A DNA stretch of 64,000 nt from Auanema rhodensis (taxonomy: Eukaryota; Nematoda; Chromadorea; Rhabditida; Rhabditidae): NCBI GenBank assembly GCA_964057225.1, contig OZ059899.1, forward strand, positions 19,600,501-19,664,500. The letters are read 5' to 3'. The position numbers were made by a program, and so were the translations under genes. The notes beneath the pieces are model-generated. The model was not told where the DNA came from and did not search any database. It was given only the letters and a program-made list of their open reading frames with translations. Positions within the stretch are counted from its first letter, which is position 1. Each line of letters begins with the position of its first letter. Shown here piece after piece: positions 25,059-39,700 of this stretch.

Positions 25059-27785
25059 CAAACGATCATAACTAATTTTTGTATTTGGCGTTTCTTAATG
25101 TAGTATAGTGCATTCTATGCGGATTTTTAAGCTGCGTCGATCTGTGTTATCAGATTTGCGCTAGCTTAAAAATGCACCGAGATATCAACTGATATAAGTT
25201 CACACTTATATCCTCGATTTTCACCCTGAAGAATTGATTTTTTTGTTGAATAACATTGTCCATCATCTTCGCCTTGAAAAAAGGAACCTAAAAACATCTA
25301 CTTTTTGTGAAATTATTTTGAAATTTTTAGGCAAAATTTTTGTCAAAATGTTTTTGAAAGCAATGTTGAGTGTACATGGAAACTCAACATACACTAATGC
25401 ATCATTTTTCAAACGATCATAACTAATTTTTGTATTTGGCGTTTCTTAATGTAGTATAGTGCATTCGATGCGGATTTTTAAGCTGCGTCGATCTGTGTTA
25501 TCAGATTTGCGCTAGCTTAAAAATGCACCGAGATATCAACTGATATAAGTTCACACTTATATCCTCGATTTTCACCCTGAAGAATTAATTTTTTCGTTGA
25601 ATAACAATGTCCATCATCTTCGCCTTGAAAAAAGGAACCTAAAAACATCTACTTTTTGTGAAATTATTTTGAAATTTTTAGGCAAAATTTTTGTCAAAAT
25701 GTTTTTGAAAGCAATGTTGAGTGTACATGGAAACTCAACATACACTAATGCATCATTTTTCAAACAATCATAAATAATTTTTGTATTGAGCGTTTCTCAA
25801 TGTAGTATAATGCACTCGATGCGGATTTTTAAGCTGCGTCGATCTGTGTTATCAGATTTGCACTAGCTTAAAAATGCACCGAGATATCAACTGATATAAG
25901 TTCACACTTATATCCTCGATTTTCACCCTGAAGAATTAATTTTTTCGTTGAGTAACATTGTCCATCATCTTCGCCTTGAAAAAAGGAATCTAAAAACAAC
26001 TACTTTTTGTGAAATTATTTCGAAATTTTTAGGCAAAATTTTTGTCAAAATGTTTTTGAAAGCAATGTTGAGTGTACATGGAAACTCAACATACACTAAT
26101 GCATCATTTTTCAAACGATCATGACTAATTTTTGTATTGAGCGTTTCTCAATGTAGTATAATGCACTCGATGCGGATTTTTAAGCTGCGTCGATCTGTGT
26201 TATCAGATTTGCACTAGCTTAAAAATGCACCGAGATATCAACTGATATAAGTTCACACTTATATCCTCGATTTTCACCCTGAAGAATTAATTTTTTCGTT
26301 GAATAACATTGTCCATCATCTTCGCCTTGAAAAAGGGAATCTAAAAACGACTACTTTTTGTGAAATTATTTCGAAATTTTTAGGTAAAGTTTTTGTCAAA
26401 ATGTTTTTGAAAGCAATGTTGAGTGTACATGGAAACTCAACATACACTAATGCATCATTTTTCAAACGATCATGACTAATTTTTGTATTGAGCGTTTCTC
26501 AATGTAGTATAATGCACTCGATGCGGATTTTTAAGCTGCTTCGATCTGTGTTATCAGATTTGCGCTAGCTTAAAAATGCACCGAGATATCAACTGATATA
26601 AGTTCACACTTATATCCTCGATTTTCACCCTGAAGAATTAATTTTTTCGTTGAATAACAATGTCCATCATCTTCGCCTTGAAAAAAGGAACCTAAAAACA
26701 TCTACTTTTTGTGAAATTATTTTGAAATTTTTAGGCAAAATTTTTGTCAAAATGTTTTTGAAAGCAATGTTGAGTGTACATGGAAACTCAACATACACTA
26801 ATGCATCATTTTTCAAACGATCATAACTAATTTTTGTATTTGGCGTTTCTTAATGTAGTATAGTGCATTCGATGCGGATTTTTAAGCTGCGTCGATCTGT
26901 GTTATCAGATTTGCGCTAGCTTAAAAATGCACCGAGATATCAACTGATATAAGTTCACACTTATATCCTCGATTTTCACCCTGAAGATATAATTTTTTCG
27001 TTGAATAACAATGTCCATCATCTTCGCCTTGAAAAAAGGAACCTAAAAACATCTACTTTTTGTGAAATTATTTTGAAATTTTTAGGAAAAATTTTTGTCA
27101 AAATGTTTTTGAAAGCAATGTTGAGTGTACATGGAAACTCAACATACACTAATGCATCATTTTTCAAACGATCATAACTAATTTTTGTATTTGGCGTTTC
27201 TTAATGTAGTATAGTGCATTCGATGCGGATTTTTAAGCTGCGTCGATCTGTGTTATCAGATTTGCGCTAGCTTAAAAATGCACCGAGATATCAACTGATA
27301 TAAGTTCACACTTATATCCTCGATTTTCACCCTGAAGAATTAATTTTTTCGTTGAATAACATTGTCCATCATCTTCGCCTTGAAAAAGGGAATCTAAAAA
27401 CGACTACTTTTTGTGAAATTATTTCGAAATTTTTAGGTAAAATTTTTGTCAAAATGTTTTTGAAAGCAATGTTGAGTGTACATGGAAACTCAACATACAC
27501 TAATGCATCATTTTTCAAACGATCATGACTAATTTTTGTATTGAGCGTTTCTCAATGTAGTATAGTGCATTCGATGCGGATTTTTAAGCTGCGTCGATCT
27601 GTGTTATCAGATTTGCACTAGCTTAAAAATGAACCGAGATATCAACTGATATAAGTTCACACTTATATCCTCGATTTTCACCCTGAAGAATTAATTTTTT
27701 CGTTGAATAACATTGTCCATCGTCTTCGCCTTGAAAAAAGGAATCTAAAAACATCTACTTTTTGTGAAATTATTTTGAAATTTTT

Positions 27786-27812
27786 AGGCAAAATTTTTTG
27801 CTCTAGCTTTAA
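27786..27812. other. Junction of satellite B with satellite C
   Basis: The last B monomer (start 27679) runs 120 bases to AGGCAAAATTTT and then passes into TTGCTCTAGCTTTAAG of satellite C. A run of T shared by both families makes the exact point ambiguous by a few bases, so the join shows microhomology. The first C monomer is abnormal. It lacks about 9 bases (AGCTGGTTT) normally present after TACTGCTCT, near 27848. Confidence 0.88.
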
Positions 27813-28444
27813 GATTTTTGCTACTACATGCCCTGTGTTTACTGCTCTTCAATTTTTATGAGATTTTTCATCATCTTACAACAAATTCAATTGAATCTAA
27901 CATGAAATATTTTTTCGTTTTGAAAAGCATTGAATATCATTGTTCCTTGTAATATTGGATTTGAATATTGCTTCGTTAGTTTTATGATTTTTGCTACTAC
28001 ATGTCATGTGTTTACTGCTCTAGCTGGTGTTCACTTTTTATGAGATTTTTCATCATCTTACAACAAATTCAATTGAATCTAACATGAAATATTTTTTCGT
28101 TTTGAAAAGCATTGAATATCATTGTACCTTGTAATATTGTATTTGATTATTGCTTTGTTAGCTTCATGATTTTTGCTACTGTATAGCTTCAGTTTGCTGC
28201 TCTAGCTGGTTTTCAATTTTTATGAGATTTTGCATCATCTTACAACAAATTCAATTAAATCTAACATGAAATGTTTTTTCGTTTTGAAAAGCATTGAATA
28301 TCATTGTTCCTTATAATATTGGATTTGAATATTGCTTCGATAGTTTTATGATTTTTGCTACTACATGTCATGTGTTTACTGCTCTAGCTGGTTTTCAATT
28401 TTTATGGGATATTTCATCATCTTACAACAAATTCAATTGAATCT

Positions 28445-29635
28445 AACATGAAATATTTTTTCGTTTTGAAAAGCATTGAATATCATTGTTCCTTATAATA
28501 TTGGATTTGAATATTGCTTCGATAGTTTTATGATTTTTGCTACTACATGTCATGTGTTTACTGCTCTAGCTGGTTTTCAATTTTTATGAGATTTTTCATC
28601 ATCTTACAACAAATTCAATTGAATCTAACATGAGTTATTTTTTCGTTTTGAAAAGCATTGAATATCATTGTTCCTTGTAATATTGGATTTGATTATTGCT
28701 TTGTTAGCTTTATGATTTTTGCTACTGTATAGCTTCAGTTTGCTGCTCTAGCTGGTTTTCAATTTTTATGAGATTTTGCATCATCTTACAACAAATTCAA
28801 TTAAATCTAACATGAAATATTTTTTCGTTTTGAAAAGCATTGAATATCATTGTTCCTTATAATATTGGATTTGAATATTGCTTCGTTAGTTTTATGATTT
28901 TTGCTACTACATGTCATGTGTTTACTGCTCTAGCTGGATTTCAATTTTTATGAGATTTTTCATCATCTTACAACAAATTCAATTGAATCTAACATGAGTT
29001 ATTTTTTCGTTTTGAAAAGCATTGAATATCATTGTTCCTTGTAATATTGGATTTGATTATTGCTTTGTTAGCTTTATGATTTTTGCTACTGTGTAGCTTC
29101 AGTTTGCTGCTCTAGCTGGTTTTCAATTTTTATGAGATATTTCATCATCTTACAACAAATTCAATCGAATCTAACATGAAATATTTTTTCGTTTTGAAAA
29201 GCATTGAATATCATTGTTCCTTGTAATATTGGATTTGATTATTGCTTTGTTAGCTTTATGATTTTTGCTACTGTGTAGCTTCAGTTTGCTGCTCTAGCTG
29301 GTTTTCAATTTTTATGAGATATTTCATCATCTTACAACAAATTCAATTGAATCTAACATGAAATATTTTTTCGTTTTGAAAAGCATTGAATATCATTGTT
29401 CCTTGTAATATTGGATTTGATTATTGCTTTGTTAGCTTCATGATTTTTGCTACTGTATAGCTTCAGTTTGCTGCTCTAGCTGGTTTTCAATTTTTATGAG
29501 ATTTTTCATCATCTTACAAGAAATTCAATTGAATCTAACATGAATTTTTTTTTCGTTTTGAAAAGCATTGAATATCATTGTTCCTTGTAATATTGGATTT
29601 GAATATTGCTTCGTTAGTTTTATGATTTTTGCTAC
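28445..29635 (+). repeat. Satellite C block repeated 2184 bp (12 monomers) downstream
   Basis: TCAATCGAAT at 29161 recurs at 31345, and CAAGAAATTC at 29517 recurs at 31701. ATGAATTTTTTTTTCG near 29540 recurs near 31725. All lie 2184 bp apart (12 x 182). The subtype order matches from about 28445 to 29635 (partner 30629-31819) and fails on both sides. Confidence 0.85.
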
Positions 29636-30284
29636 TACATGTCATGTGTTTACTGCTCTAGCTGGTTTTCAATTTTTATGAGATTTTTCATCATCTTACA
29701 ACAAATTCAATTGAATCTAACATGAGTTATTTTTTCGTTTTGAAAAGCATTGAATATCATTGTTCCTTATAATATTGGATTTGAATATTGCTTCGATAGT
29801 TTTATGATTTTTGCTACTACATGTCATGTGTTTACTGCTCTAGCTGGTTTTCAATTTTTATGAGATTTTTCATCATCTTACAACAAATTCAATTGAATCT
29901 AACATGAGTTATTTTTTCGTTTTGAAAAGCATTGAATATCATTGTTCCTTATAATATTGGATTTGATTATTGCTTTGTTAGCTTTATGATTTTTGCTACT
30001 GTGTAGCTTCAGTTTGCTGCTCTAGCTGGTTTTCAATTTTTATGAGATATTTCATCATCTTACAATAAATTCAATTGAATCTAACATGAAATATTTTTTC
30101 GTTTTGAAAAGCATTGAATATCATTGTTCCTTGTAATATTGGATTTGAATATTGCTTTGTTAGCTTTAAGATGTTTGCTTATGCATAGCTTCAGTTTGCT
30201 GCTCTAGCTGGTTTTCACTTTTTATGAGATTTTTCATCATCTTACAACAAATTCAATTGAATCTAACATGAAATATTTTTTCGT

Positions 30285-33085
30285 TTTGAAAAGCATTGAA
30301 TATCATTGTTCCTTATAATATTGGATTTGAATATTGCTTCGATAGTTTTATGATTTTTGCTACTACATGTCATGTGTTTACTGCTCTAGCTGGTTTTCAA
30401 TTTTTATGAGATTTTTCATCATCTTACAACAAATTCAATTGAATCTAACATGAGTTATTTTTTCGTTTTGAAAAGCATTGAATATCATTGTTCCTTGTAA
30501 TATTGGATTTGATTATTGCTTTGTTAGCTTTATGATTTTTGCTACTGTATAGCTTCAGTTTGCTGCTCTAGCTGGTTTTCAATTTTTATGAGATTTTGCA
30601 TCATCTTACAACAAATTCAATTAAATCTAACATGAAATATTTTTTCGTTTTGAAAAGCATTGAATATCATTGTTCCTTATAATATTGGATTTGAATATTG
30701 CTTCGATAGTTTTATGATTTTTGCTACTACATGTCATGTGTTTACTGCTCTAGCTGGTTTTCAATTTTTATGAGATTTTTCATCATCTTACAACAAATTC
30801 AATTGAATCTAACATGAGTTATTTTTTCGTTTTGAAAAGCATTGAATATCATTGTTCCTTGTAATATTGGATTTGATTATTGCTTTGTTAGCTTTATGAT
30901 TTTTGCTACTGTATAGCTTCAGTTTGCTGCTCTAGCTGGTTTTCAATTTTTATGAGATTTTGCATCATCTTACAACAAATTCAATTAAATCTAACATGAA
31001 ATATTTTTTCGTTTTGAAAAGCATTGAATATCATTGTTCCTTATAATATTGGATTTGAATATTGCTTCGTTAGTTTTATGATTTTTGCTACTACATGTCA
31101 TGTGTTTACTGCTCTAGCTGGATTTCAATTTTTATGAGATTTTTCATCATCTTACAACAAATTCAATTGAATCTAACATGAGTTATTTTTTCGTTTTGAA
31201 AAGCATTGAATATCATTGTTCCTTGTAATATTGGATTTGATTATTGCTTTGTTAGCTTTATGATTTTTGCTACTGTGTAGCTTCAGTTTGCTGCTCTAGC
31301 TGGTTTTCAATTTTTATGAGATATTTCATCATCTTACAACAAATTCAATCGAATCTAACATGAAATATTTTTTCGTTTTGAAAAGCATTGAATATCATTG
31401 TTCCTTGTAATATTGGATTTGATTATTGCTTTGTTAGCTTTATGATTTTTGCTACTGTGTAGCTTCAGTTTGCTGCTCTAGCTGGTTTTCAATTTTTATG
31501 AGATATTTCATCATCTTACAACAAATTCAATTGAATCTAACATGAAATATTTTTTCGTTTTGAAAAGCATTGAATATCATTGTTCCTTGTAATATTGGAT
31601 TTGATTATTGCTTTGTTAGCTTCATGATTTTTGCTACTGTATAGCTTCAGTTTGCTGCTCTAGCTGGTTTTCAATTTTTATGAGATTTTTCATCATCTTA
31701 CAAGAAATTCAATTGAATCTAACATGAATTTTTTTTTCGTTTTGAAAAGCATTGAATATCATTGTTCCTTGTAATATTGGATTTGAATATTGCTTCGTTA
31801 GTTTTATGATTTTTGCTACTATATGTCATTTGTTTACTGCTCTAGCTGCTGTTCACTTTTTATGAGATTTTTCATCATCTTACAACAAATTCAATTGAAT
31901 CTAACATGAAATATTTTTTCGTTTTGAAAAGCATTGAATATCATTGTTCCTTATAATATTGGATTTGAATATTGCTTCGATAGTTTTATGATTTTTGCTA
32001 CTACATGTCATGTGTTTACTGCTCTAGCTGGTTTTCAATTTTTATGAGATTTTTCATCATCTTACAACAAATTCAATTGAATCTAACATGAGTTATTTTT
32101 TCGTTTTGAAAAGCATTGAATATCATTGTTCCTTGTAATATTGGATTTGATTATTGCTTTGTTAGCTTTATGATTTTTGCTACTGTATAGCTTCAGTTTG
32201 CTGCTCTAGCTGGTTTTCAATTTTTATGAGATTTTGCATCATCTTACAACAAATTCAATTAAATCTAACATGAAATATTTTTTCGTTTTGAAAAGCATTG
32301 AATATCATTGTTCCTTATAATATTGGATTTGAATATTGCTTCGTTAGTTTTATGATTTTTGCTACTACATGTCATGTGTTTACTGCTCTAGCTGGATTTC
32401 AATTTTTATGAGATTTTTCATCATCTTACAACAAATTCAATTGAATCTAACATGAGTTATTTTTTCGTTTTGAAAAGCATTGAATATCATTGTTCCTTGT
32501 AATATTGGATTTGATTATTGCTTTGTTAGCTTTATGATTTTTGCTACTGTGTAGCTTCAGTTTGCTGCTCTAGCTGGTTTTCAATTTTTATGAGATATTT
32601 CATCATCTTACAACAAATTCAATTGAATCTAACATGAAATATTTTTTCGTTTTGAAAAGCATTGAATATCATTGTTCCTTGTAATATTGGATTTGAATAT
32701 TGCTTTGTTAGCTTTAAGATGTTTGCTTATGCATAGCTTCAGTTTGCTGCTCTAGCTGGTTTTCACTTTTTATGAGATTTTTCATCATCTTACAACAAAT
32801 TCAATTGAATCTAACATGAAATATTTTTTCGTTTTGAAAAGCATTGAATATCATTGTTCCTTATAATATTGGATTTGAATATTGCTTCGTTAGTTTTATG
32901 ATTTTTGCTACTGTATAGCTTCAGTTTGCTGCTCTAGCTGGTTTTCAATTTTTATGAGATTTTTCATCATCTTACAACAAATTCAATTGAATCTAACATG
33001 AGTTATTTTTTCGTTTTGAAAAGCATTGAATATCATTGTTCCTTGTAATATTGGATTTGATTATTGCTTTGTTAGCTTTATGATT
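30285..33085 (+). repeat. Satellite C long-range duplication, copy 1 (offset 5278 bp)
   Basis: This block of about 2.8 kb matches 35563-38363 at an offset of exactly 29 x 182 bp. Diagnostic pairs are ATATGTCATTTG at 31821 and 37099, TCAATCGAAT at 31345 and 36623, CAAGAAATTC at 31701 and 36979, and TTAAGATGTTTGC near 32714 and 37992. It includes the partner of the 12-monomer repeat, so that segment exists three times. At least one monomer differs in subtype: GTTAG plus GGATTTC near 32340-32400 against GATAG plus GGTTTTC near 37620-37680. A later gene-conversion patch could explain that. Confidence 0.85.
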
Positions 33086-33724
33086 TTTGCTACTGTGTAG
33101 CTTCAGTTTGCTGCTCTAGCTGGTTTTCAATTTTTATGAGATATTTCATCATCTTACAACAAATTCAATTGAATCTAACATGAAATATTTTTTCGTTTTG
33201 AAAAGCATTGAATATCATTGTTCCTTGTAATATTGGATTTGAATATTGCTTTGTTAGCTTTAAGATGTTTGCTTATGCATAGCTTCAGTTTGCTGCTCTA
33301 GCTGGTTTTCACTTTTTATGAGATTTTTCATCATCTTACAACAAATTCAATTGAATCTAACATGAAATATTTTTTCGTTTTGAAAAGCATTGAATATCAT
33401 TGTTCCTTATAATATTGGATTTGAATATTGCTTCGTTAGTTTTATGATTTTTGCTACTGTATAGCTTCAGTTTGCTGCTCTAGCTGGTTTTCAATTTTTA
33501 TGAGATTTTTCATCATCTTACAACAAATTCAATTGAATCTAACATGAAATATTTTTTCGTTTTGAAAAGCATTGAATATCTTTGTTCCTTGTAATATTAG
33601 ATTTGAATATTGCTTTGTTTGCTTTAAGATTTTTGCTACTACATGCCCTGTGTTTACTGCTCTAGCTAGTTTTCAATTTTTATGAGATTTTTCATCATCT
33701 TACAACAAATTCATTTGAATCTCA

Positions 33725-36700
33725 TGTGAATTATTTTTTTTTTTAAAAAAGCATTGAATTTCATTGTTTCTTGTAATGATGGATTTGAATATTGCTTCGT
33801 TAGTTTTATGATTTTTGCTACTGTATAGCTTCAGTTTGCTGCTCTAGCTGGTTTTCAATTTTTATGAGATTTTTCATCATCTTACAACAAATTCAATTGA
33901 ATCTAACATGAAATATTTTTTCGTTTTGAAAAGCATTGAATATCATTGTTCCTTGTAATATTGGATTTGAATATTGCTTTGTTAGCTTTATGATTTTTGC
34001 TACTGTATAGCTTCAGTTTGCTGCTCTAGCTGGTTTTCAATTTTTATGAGATTTTTCATCATCTTACAACAAATTCATTTGAATCTAACATGAACTATTT
34101 TTTCGTTTCAAATAGTAGTGAATATCATTGTTTCTTGTAATATTGGATTTGAATATTGCTTTGTTTGCTTTAAGATTTTTGCTACTACATGCCCTGTGTT
34201 TACTGCTCTAGCTAGTTTTCAATTTTTATGAGATTTTTCATCATCTTACAACAAATTCATTTGAATCTCATGTGAATTATTTTTTTTTTTAAAAAAGCAT
34301 TGAATTTCATTGTTTCTTGTAATGATGGATTTGAATATTGCTTCGTTAGTTTTATGATTTTTGCTACTGTATAGCTTCAGTTTGCTGCTCTAGCTGGTTT
34401 TCAATTTTTATGAGATTTTTCATCATCTTACAACAAATTCAATTGAATCTAACATGAAATATTTTTTCGTTTTGAAAAGCATTGAATATCATTGTTCCTT
34501 GTAATATTGGATTTGAATATTGCTTTGTTAGCTTTAAGATGTTTGCTTATGCATAGCTTCAGTTTGCTGCTCTAGCTGGTTTTCACTTTTTATGAGATTT
34601 TTCATCATCTTACAACAAATTCAATTGAATCTCATGTGAATTATTTTTTTTTTTAAAAAAGCATTGAATTTCATTGTTTCTTGTAATGATGGTTTTGAAT
34701 ATTGCTTCGTTAGTTTTATGATTTTTGCTACTGTATAGCTTCAGTTTGCTGCTCTAGCTGGTTTTCAATTTTTATGAGATTTTTCATCATCTTACAACAA
34801 ATTCAATTGAATCTAACATGAAATATTTTTTCGTTTTGAAAAGCATTGAATATCATTGTTCCTTGTAATATTGGATTTGAATATTGCTTTGTTAGCTTTA
34901 AGATGTTTGCTTATGCATAGCTTCAGTTTGCTGCTCTAGCTGGTTTTCAATTTTTATGAGATTTTTCATCATCTTACAACAAATTCAATTGAATCTAACA
35001 TGAAATATTTTTTCGTTTTGAAAAGCATTGAATATCATTGTTCCTTGTAATATTGGATTTGAATATTGCTTTGTTAGCTTTATGATTTTTGCTACTGTAT
35101 AGCTTCAGTTTGCTGCTCTAGCTGGTTTTCAATTTTTATGAGATATTTCATCATCTTACAACAAATTCAATTGAATCTAACATGAAATATTTTTTCGTTT
35201 TGAAAAGCATTGAATATCATTGTTCCTTGTAATATTGGATTTGATTATTGCTTTGTTAGCTTCATGATTTTTGCTACTGTATAGCTTCAGTTTGCTGCTC
35301 TAGCTGGTTTTCAATTTTTATGAGATTTTTCATCATCTTACAACAAATTCAATTGAATCTAACATGAAATATTTTTTCGTTTTGAAAAGCATTGAATATC
35401 ATTGTTCCTTATAATATTGGATTTGAATATTGCTTCGATAGTTTTATGATTTTTGCTACTACATGTCATGTGTTTACTGCTCTAGCTGGTTTTCAATTTT
35501 TATGAGATTTTTCATCATCTTACAACAAATTCAATTGAATCTAACATGAGTTATTTTTTCGTTTTGAAAAGCATTGAATATCATTGTTCCTTATAATATT
35601 GGATTTGAATATTGCTTCGATAGTTTTATGATTTTTGCTACTACATGTCATGTGTTTACTGCTCTAGCTGGTTTTCAATTTTTATGAGATTTTTCATCAT
35701 CTTACAACAAATTCAATTGAATCTAACATGAGTTATTTTTTCGTTTTGAAAAGCATTGAATATCATTGTTCCTTGTAATATTGGATTTGATTATTGCTTT
35801 GTTAGCTTTATGATTTTTGCTACTGTATAGCTTCAGTTTGCTGCTCTAGCTGGTTTTCAATTTTTATGAGATTTTGCATCATCTTACAACAAATTCAATT
35901 AAATCTAACATGAAATATTTTTTCGTTTTGAAAAGCATTGAATATCATTGTTCCTTATAATATTGGATTTGAATATTGCTTCGATAGTTTTATGATTTTT
36001 GCTACTACATGTCATGTGTTTACTGCTCTAGCTGGTTTTCAATTTTTATGAGATTTTTCATCATCTTACAACAAATTCAATTGAATCTAACATGAGTTAT
36101 TTTTTCGTTTTGAAAAGCATTGAATATCATTGTTCCTTGTAATATTGGATTTGATTATTGCTTTGTTAGCTTTATGATTTTTGCTACTGTATAGCTTCAG
36201 TTTGCTGCTCTAGCTGGTTTTCAATTTTTATGAGATTTTGCATCATCTTACAACAAATTCAATTAAATCTAACATGAAATATTTTTTCGTTTTGAAAAGC
36301 ATTGAATATCATTGTTCCTTATAATATTGGATTTGAATATTGCTTCGTTAGTTTTATGATTTTTGCTACTACATGTCATGTGTTTACTGCTCTAGCTGGA
36401 TTTCAATTTTTATGAGATTTTTCATCATCTTACAACAAATTCAATTGAATCTAACATGAGTTATTTTTTCGTTTTGAAAAGCATTGAATATCATTGTTCC
36501 TTGTAATATTGGATTTGATTATTGCTTTGTTAGCTTTATGATTTTTGCTACTGTGTAGCTTCAGTTTGCTGCTCTAGCTGGTTTTCAATTTTTATGAGAT
36601 ATTTCATCATCTTACAACAAATTCAATCGAATCTAACATGAAATATTTTTTCGTTTTGAAAAGCATTGAATATCATTGTTCCTTGTAATATTGGATTTGA

Positions 36701-39700
36701 TTATTGCTTTGTTAGCTTTATGATTTTTGCTACTGTGTAGCTTCAGTTTGCTGCTCTAGCTGGTTTTCAATTTTTATGAGATATTTCATCATCTTACAAC
36801 AAATTCAATTGAATCTAACATGAAATATTTTTTCGTTTTGAAAAGCATTGAATATCATTGTTCCTTGTAATATTGGATTTGATTATTGCTTTGTTAGCTT
36901 CATGATTTTTGCTACTGTATAGCTTCAGTTTGCTGCTCTAGCTGGTTTTCAATTTTTATGAGATTTTTCATCATCTTACAAGAAATTCAATTGAATCTAA
37001 CATGAAATATTTTTTCGTTTTGAAAAGCATTGAATATCATTGTTCCTTATAATATTGGATTTGAATATTGCTTCGTTAGTTTTATGATTTTTGCTACTAT
37101 ATGTCATTTGTTTACTGCTCTAGCTGCTGTTCACTTTTTATGAGATTTTTCATCATCTTACAACAAATTCAATTGAATCTAACATGAAATATTTTTTCGT
37201 TTTGAAAAGCATTGAATATCATTGTTCCTTATAATATTGGATTTGAATATTGCTTCGTTAGTTTTATGATTTTTGCTACTACATGTCATGTGTTTACTGC
37301 TCTAGCTGGTTTTCAATTTTTATGAGATTTTTCATCATCTTACAACAAATTCAATTGAATCTAACATGAGTTATTTTTTCGTTTTGAAAAGCATTGAATA
37401 TCATTGTTCCTTGTAATATTGGATTTGATTATTGCTTTGTTAGCTTTATGATTTTTGCTACTGTATAGCTTCAGTTTGCTGCTCTAGCTGGTTTTCAATT
37501 TTTATGAGATTTTGCATCATCTTACAACAAATTCAATTAAATCTAACATGAAATATTTTTTCGTTTTGAAAAGCATTGAATATCATTGTTCCTTATAATA
37601 TTGGATTTGAATATTGCTTCGATAGTTTTATGATTTTTGCTACTACATGTCATGTGTTTACTGCTCTAGCTGGTTTTCAATTTTTATGAGATTTTTCATC
37701 ATCTTACAACAAATTCAATTGAATCTAACATGAGTTATTTTTTCGTTTTGAAAAGCATTGAATATCATTGTTCCTTGTAATATTGGATTTGATTATTGCT
37801 TTGTTAGCTTTATGATTTTTGCTACTGTGTAGCTTCAGTTTGCTGCTCTAGCTGGTTTTCAATTTTTATGAGATATTTCATCATCTTACAACAAATTCAA
37901 TTGAATCTAACATGAAATATTTTTTCGTTTTGAAAAGCATTGAATATCATTGTTCCTTGTAATATTGGATTTGAATATTGCTTTGTTAGCTTTAAGATGT
38001 TTGCTTATGCATAGCTTCAGTTTGCTGCTCTAGCTGGTTTTCACTTTTTATGAGATTTTTCATCATCTTACAACAAATTCAATTGAATCTAACATGAAAT
38101 ATTTTTTCGTTTTGAAAAGCATTGAATATCATTGTTCCTTATAATATTGGATTTGAATATTGCTTCGTTAGTTTTATGATTTTTGCTACTGTATAGCTTC
38201 AGTTTGCTGCTCTAGCTGGTTTTCAATTTTTATGAGATTTTTCATCATCTTACAACAAATTCAATTGAATCTAACATGAGTTATTTTTTCGTTTTGAAAA
38301 GCATTGAATATCATTGTTCCTTGTAATATTGGATTTGATTATTGCTTTGTTAGCTTTATGATTTTTGCTACTACATGCCCTGTGTTTACTGCTCTAGCTA
38401 GTTTTCAATTTTTATGAGATTTTTCATCATCTTACAACAAATTCATTTGAATCTCATGTGAATTATTTTTTTTTTTAAAAAAGCATTGAATTTCATTGTT
38501 TCTTGTAATGATGGATTTGAATATTGCTTTGTTAGCTTTATGATTTTTGCTACTGTTTAGCTTCAGTTTGCTGCTCTAGCTGGTTTTCAATTTTTATGAG
38601 ATTTTTCATCATCTTACAACAAATTCAATTGAATCTAACATGAATTATTTTTTCGTTTTGAAAAGCATTGAATATCATTGTTCCTTATAATATTGGATTT
38701 GAATATTGCTTCGTTAGTTTTATGATTTTTGCTACTGTATAGCTTCAGTTTGCTGCTCTAGCTGGTTTTCAATTTTTATGAGATTTTTCATCATCTTACA
38801 ACAAATTCAATTGAATCTAACATGAAATATTTTTTCGTTTTGAAAAGCATTGAATATCATTGTTCCTTGTAATATTGGATTTGAATATTGCTTTGTTAGC
38901 TTTATGATTTTTGCTACTGTATAGCTTCAGTTTGCTGCTCTAGCTGGTTTTCAATTTTTATGAGATTTTTCATCATCTTACAACAAATTCATTTGAATCT
39001 AACATGAACTATTTTTTCGTTTCAAATAGTAGTGAATATCATTGTTTCTTGTAATATTGGATTTGAATATTGCTTTGTTTGCTTTAAGATTTTTGCTACT
39101 ACATGCCCTGTGTTTACTGCTCTAGCTAGTTTTCAATTTTTATGAGATTTTTCATCATCTTACAACAAATTCATTTGAATCTCATGTGAATTATTTTTTT
39201 TTTTAAAAAAGCATTGAATTTCATTGTTTCTTGTAATGATGGATTTGAATATTGCTTTGTTAGCTTTATGATTTTTGCTACTGTTTAGCTTCAGTTTGCT
39301 GCTCTAGCTGGTTTTCAATTTTTATGAGATTTTTCATCATCTTACAACAAATTCATTTGAATCTAACATGAACTATTTTTTCGTTTCAAATAGTAGTGAA
39401 TATCATTGTTTCTTGTAATATTGGATTTGAATATTGCTTTGTTTGCTTTAAGATTTTTGCTACTACATGCCCTGTGTTTACTGCTCTAGCTAGTTTTCAA
39501 TTTTTATGAGATTTTTCATCATCTTACAACAAATTCATTTGAATCTCATGTGAATTATTTTTTTTTTTAAAAAAGCATTGAATTTCATTGTTTCTTGTAA
39601 TGATGGATTTGAATATTGCTTTGTTAGCTTTATGAATTTTTGCTACTGTATAGCTTCAGTTTGCTGCTCTAGCTGGTTTTCAATTTTTATGAGATTTTTC

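Larger units (their letters stand above)
8728..27798 (+). repeat. Satellite B array, forward orientation, 351-bp monomer, about 54 copies
   Basis: CACCCTGAA recurs at 8728, 9079, 9430, 9781, 10132, 10483 and onward to 27679. The total is 54 x 351 minus 3. The three missing bases match three monomers in which GCCTTGAAAAAAGGAATC is replaced by a longer A run one base shorter (near 12290, 13341 and 19660). Variable sites include TTTTCGTT/TTTTTGTT, GCGCTAGC/GCACTAGC, TTTCGAAA/TTTTGAAA and CGTCTTCG/CATCTTCG, mostly CpG to TpG or CpA. Each unit carries three dyads, annotated separately at one representative monomer. The length of about two nucleosome repeats, against one for A and C, is suggestive only. 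The halves of the monomer show no obvious similarity to each other, so it is not a recent dimer. Confidence 0.98.

Noticed and set aside
8728-27798. Telomere-like TTAGG or TTAGGG motifs (TTTTTAGGG in B).
   Set aside because: There is a single occurrence per monomer with no tandem run of the short motif.
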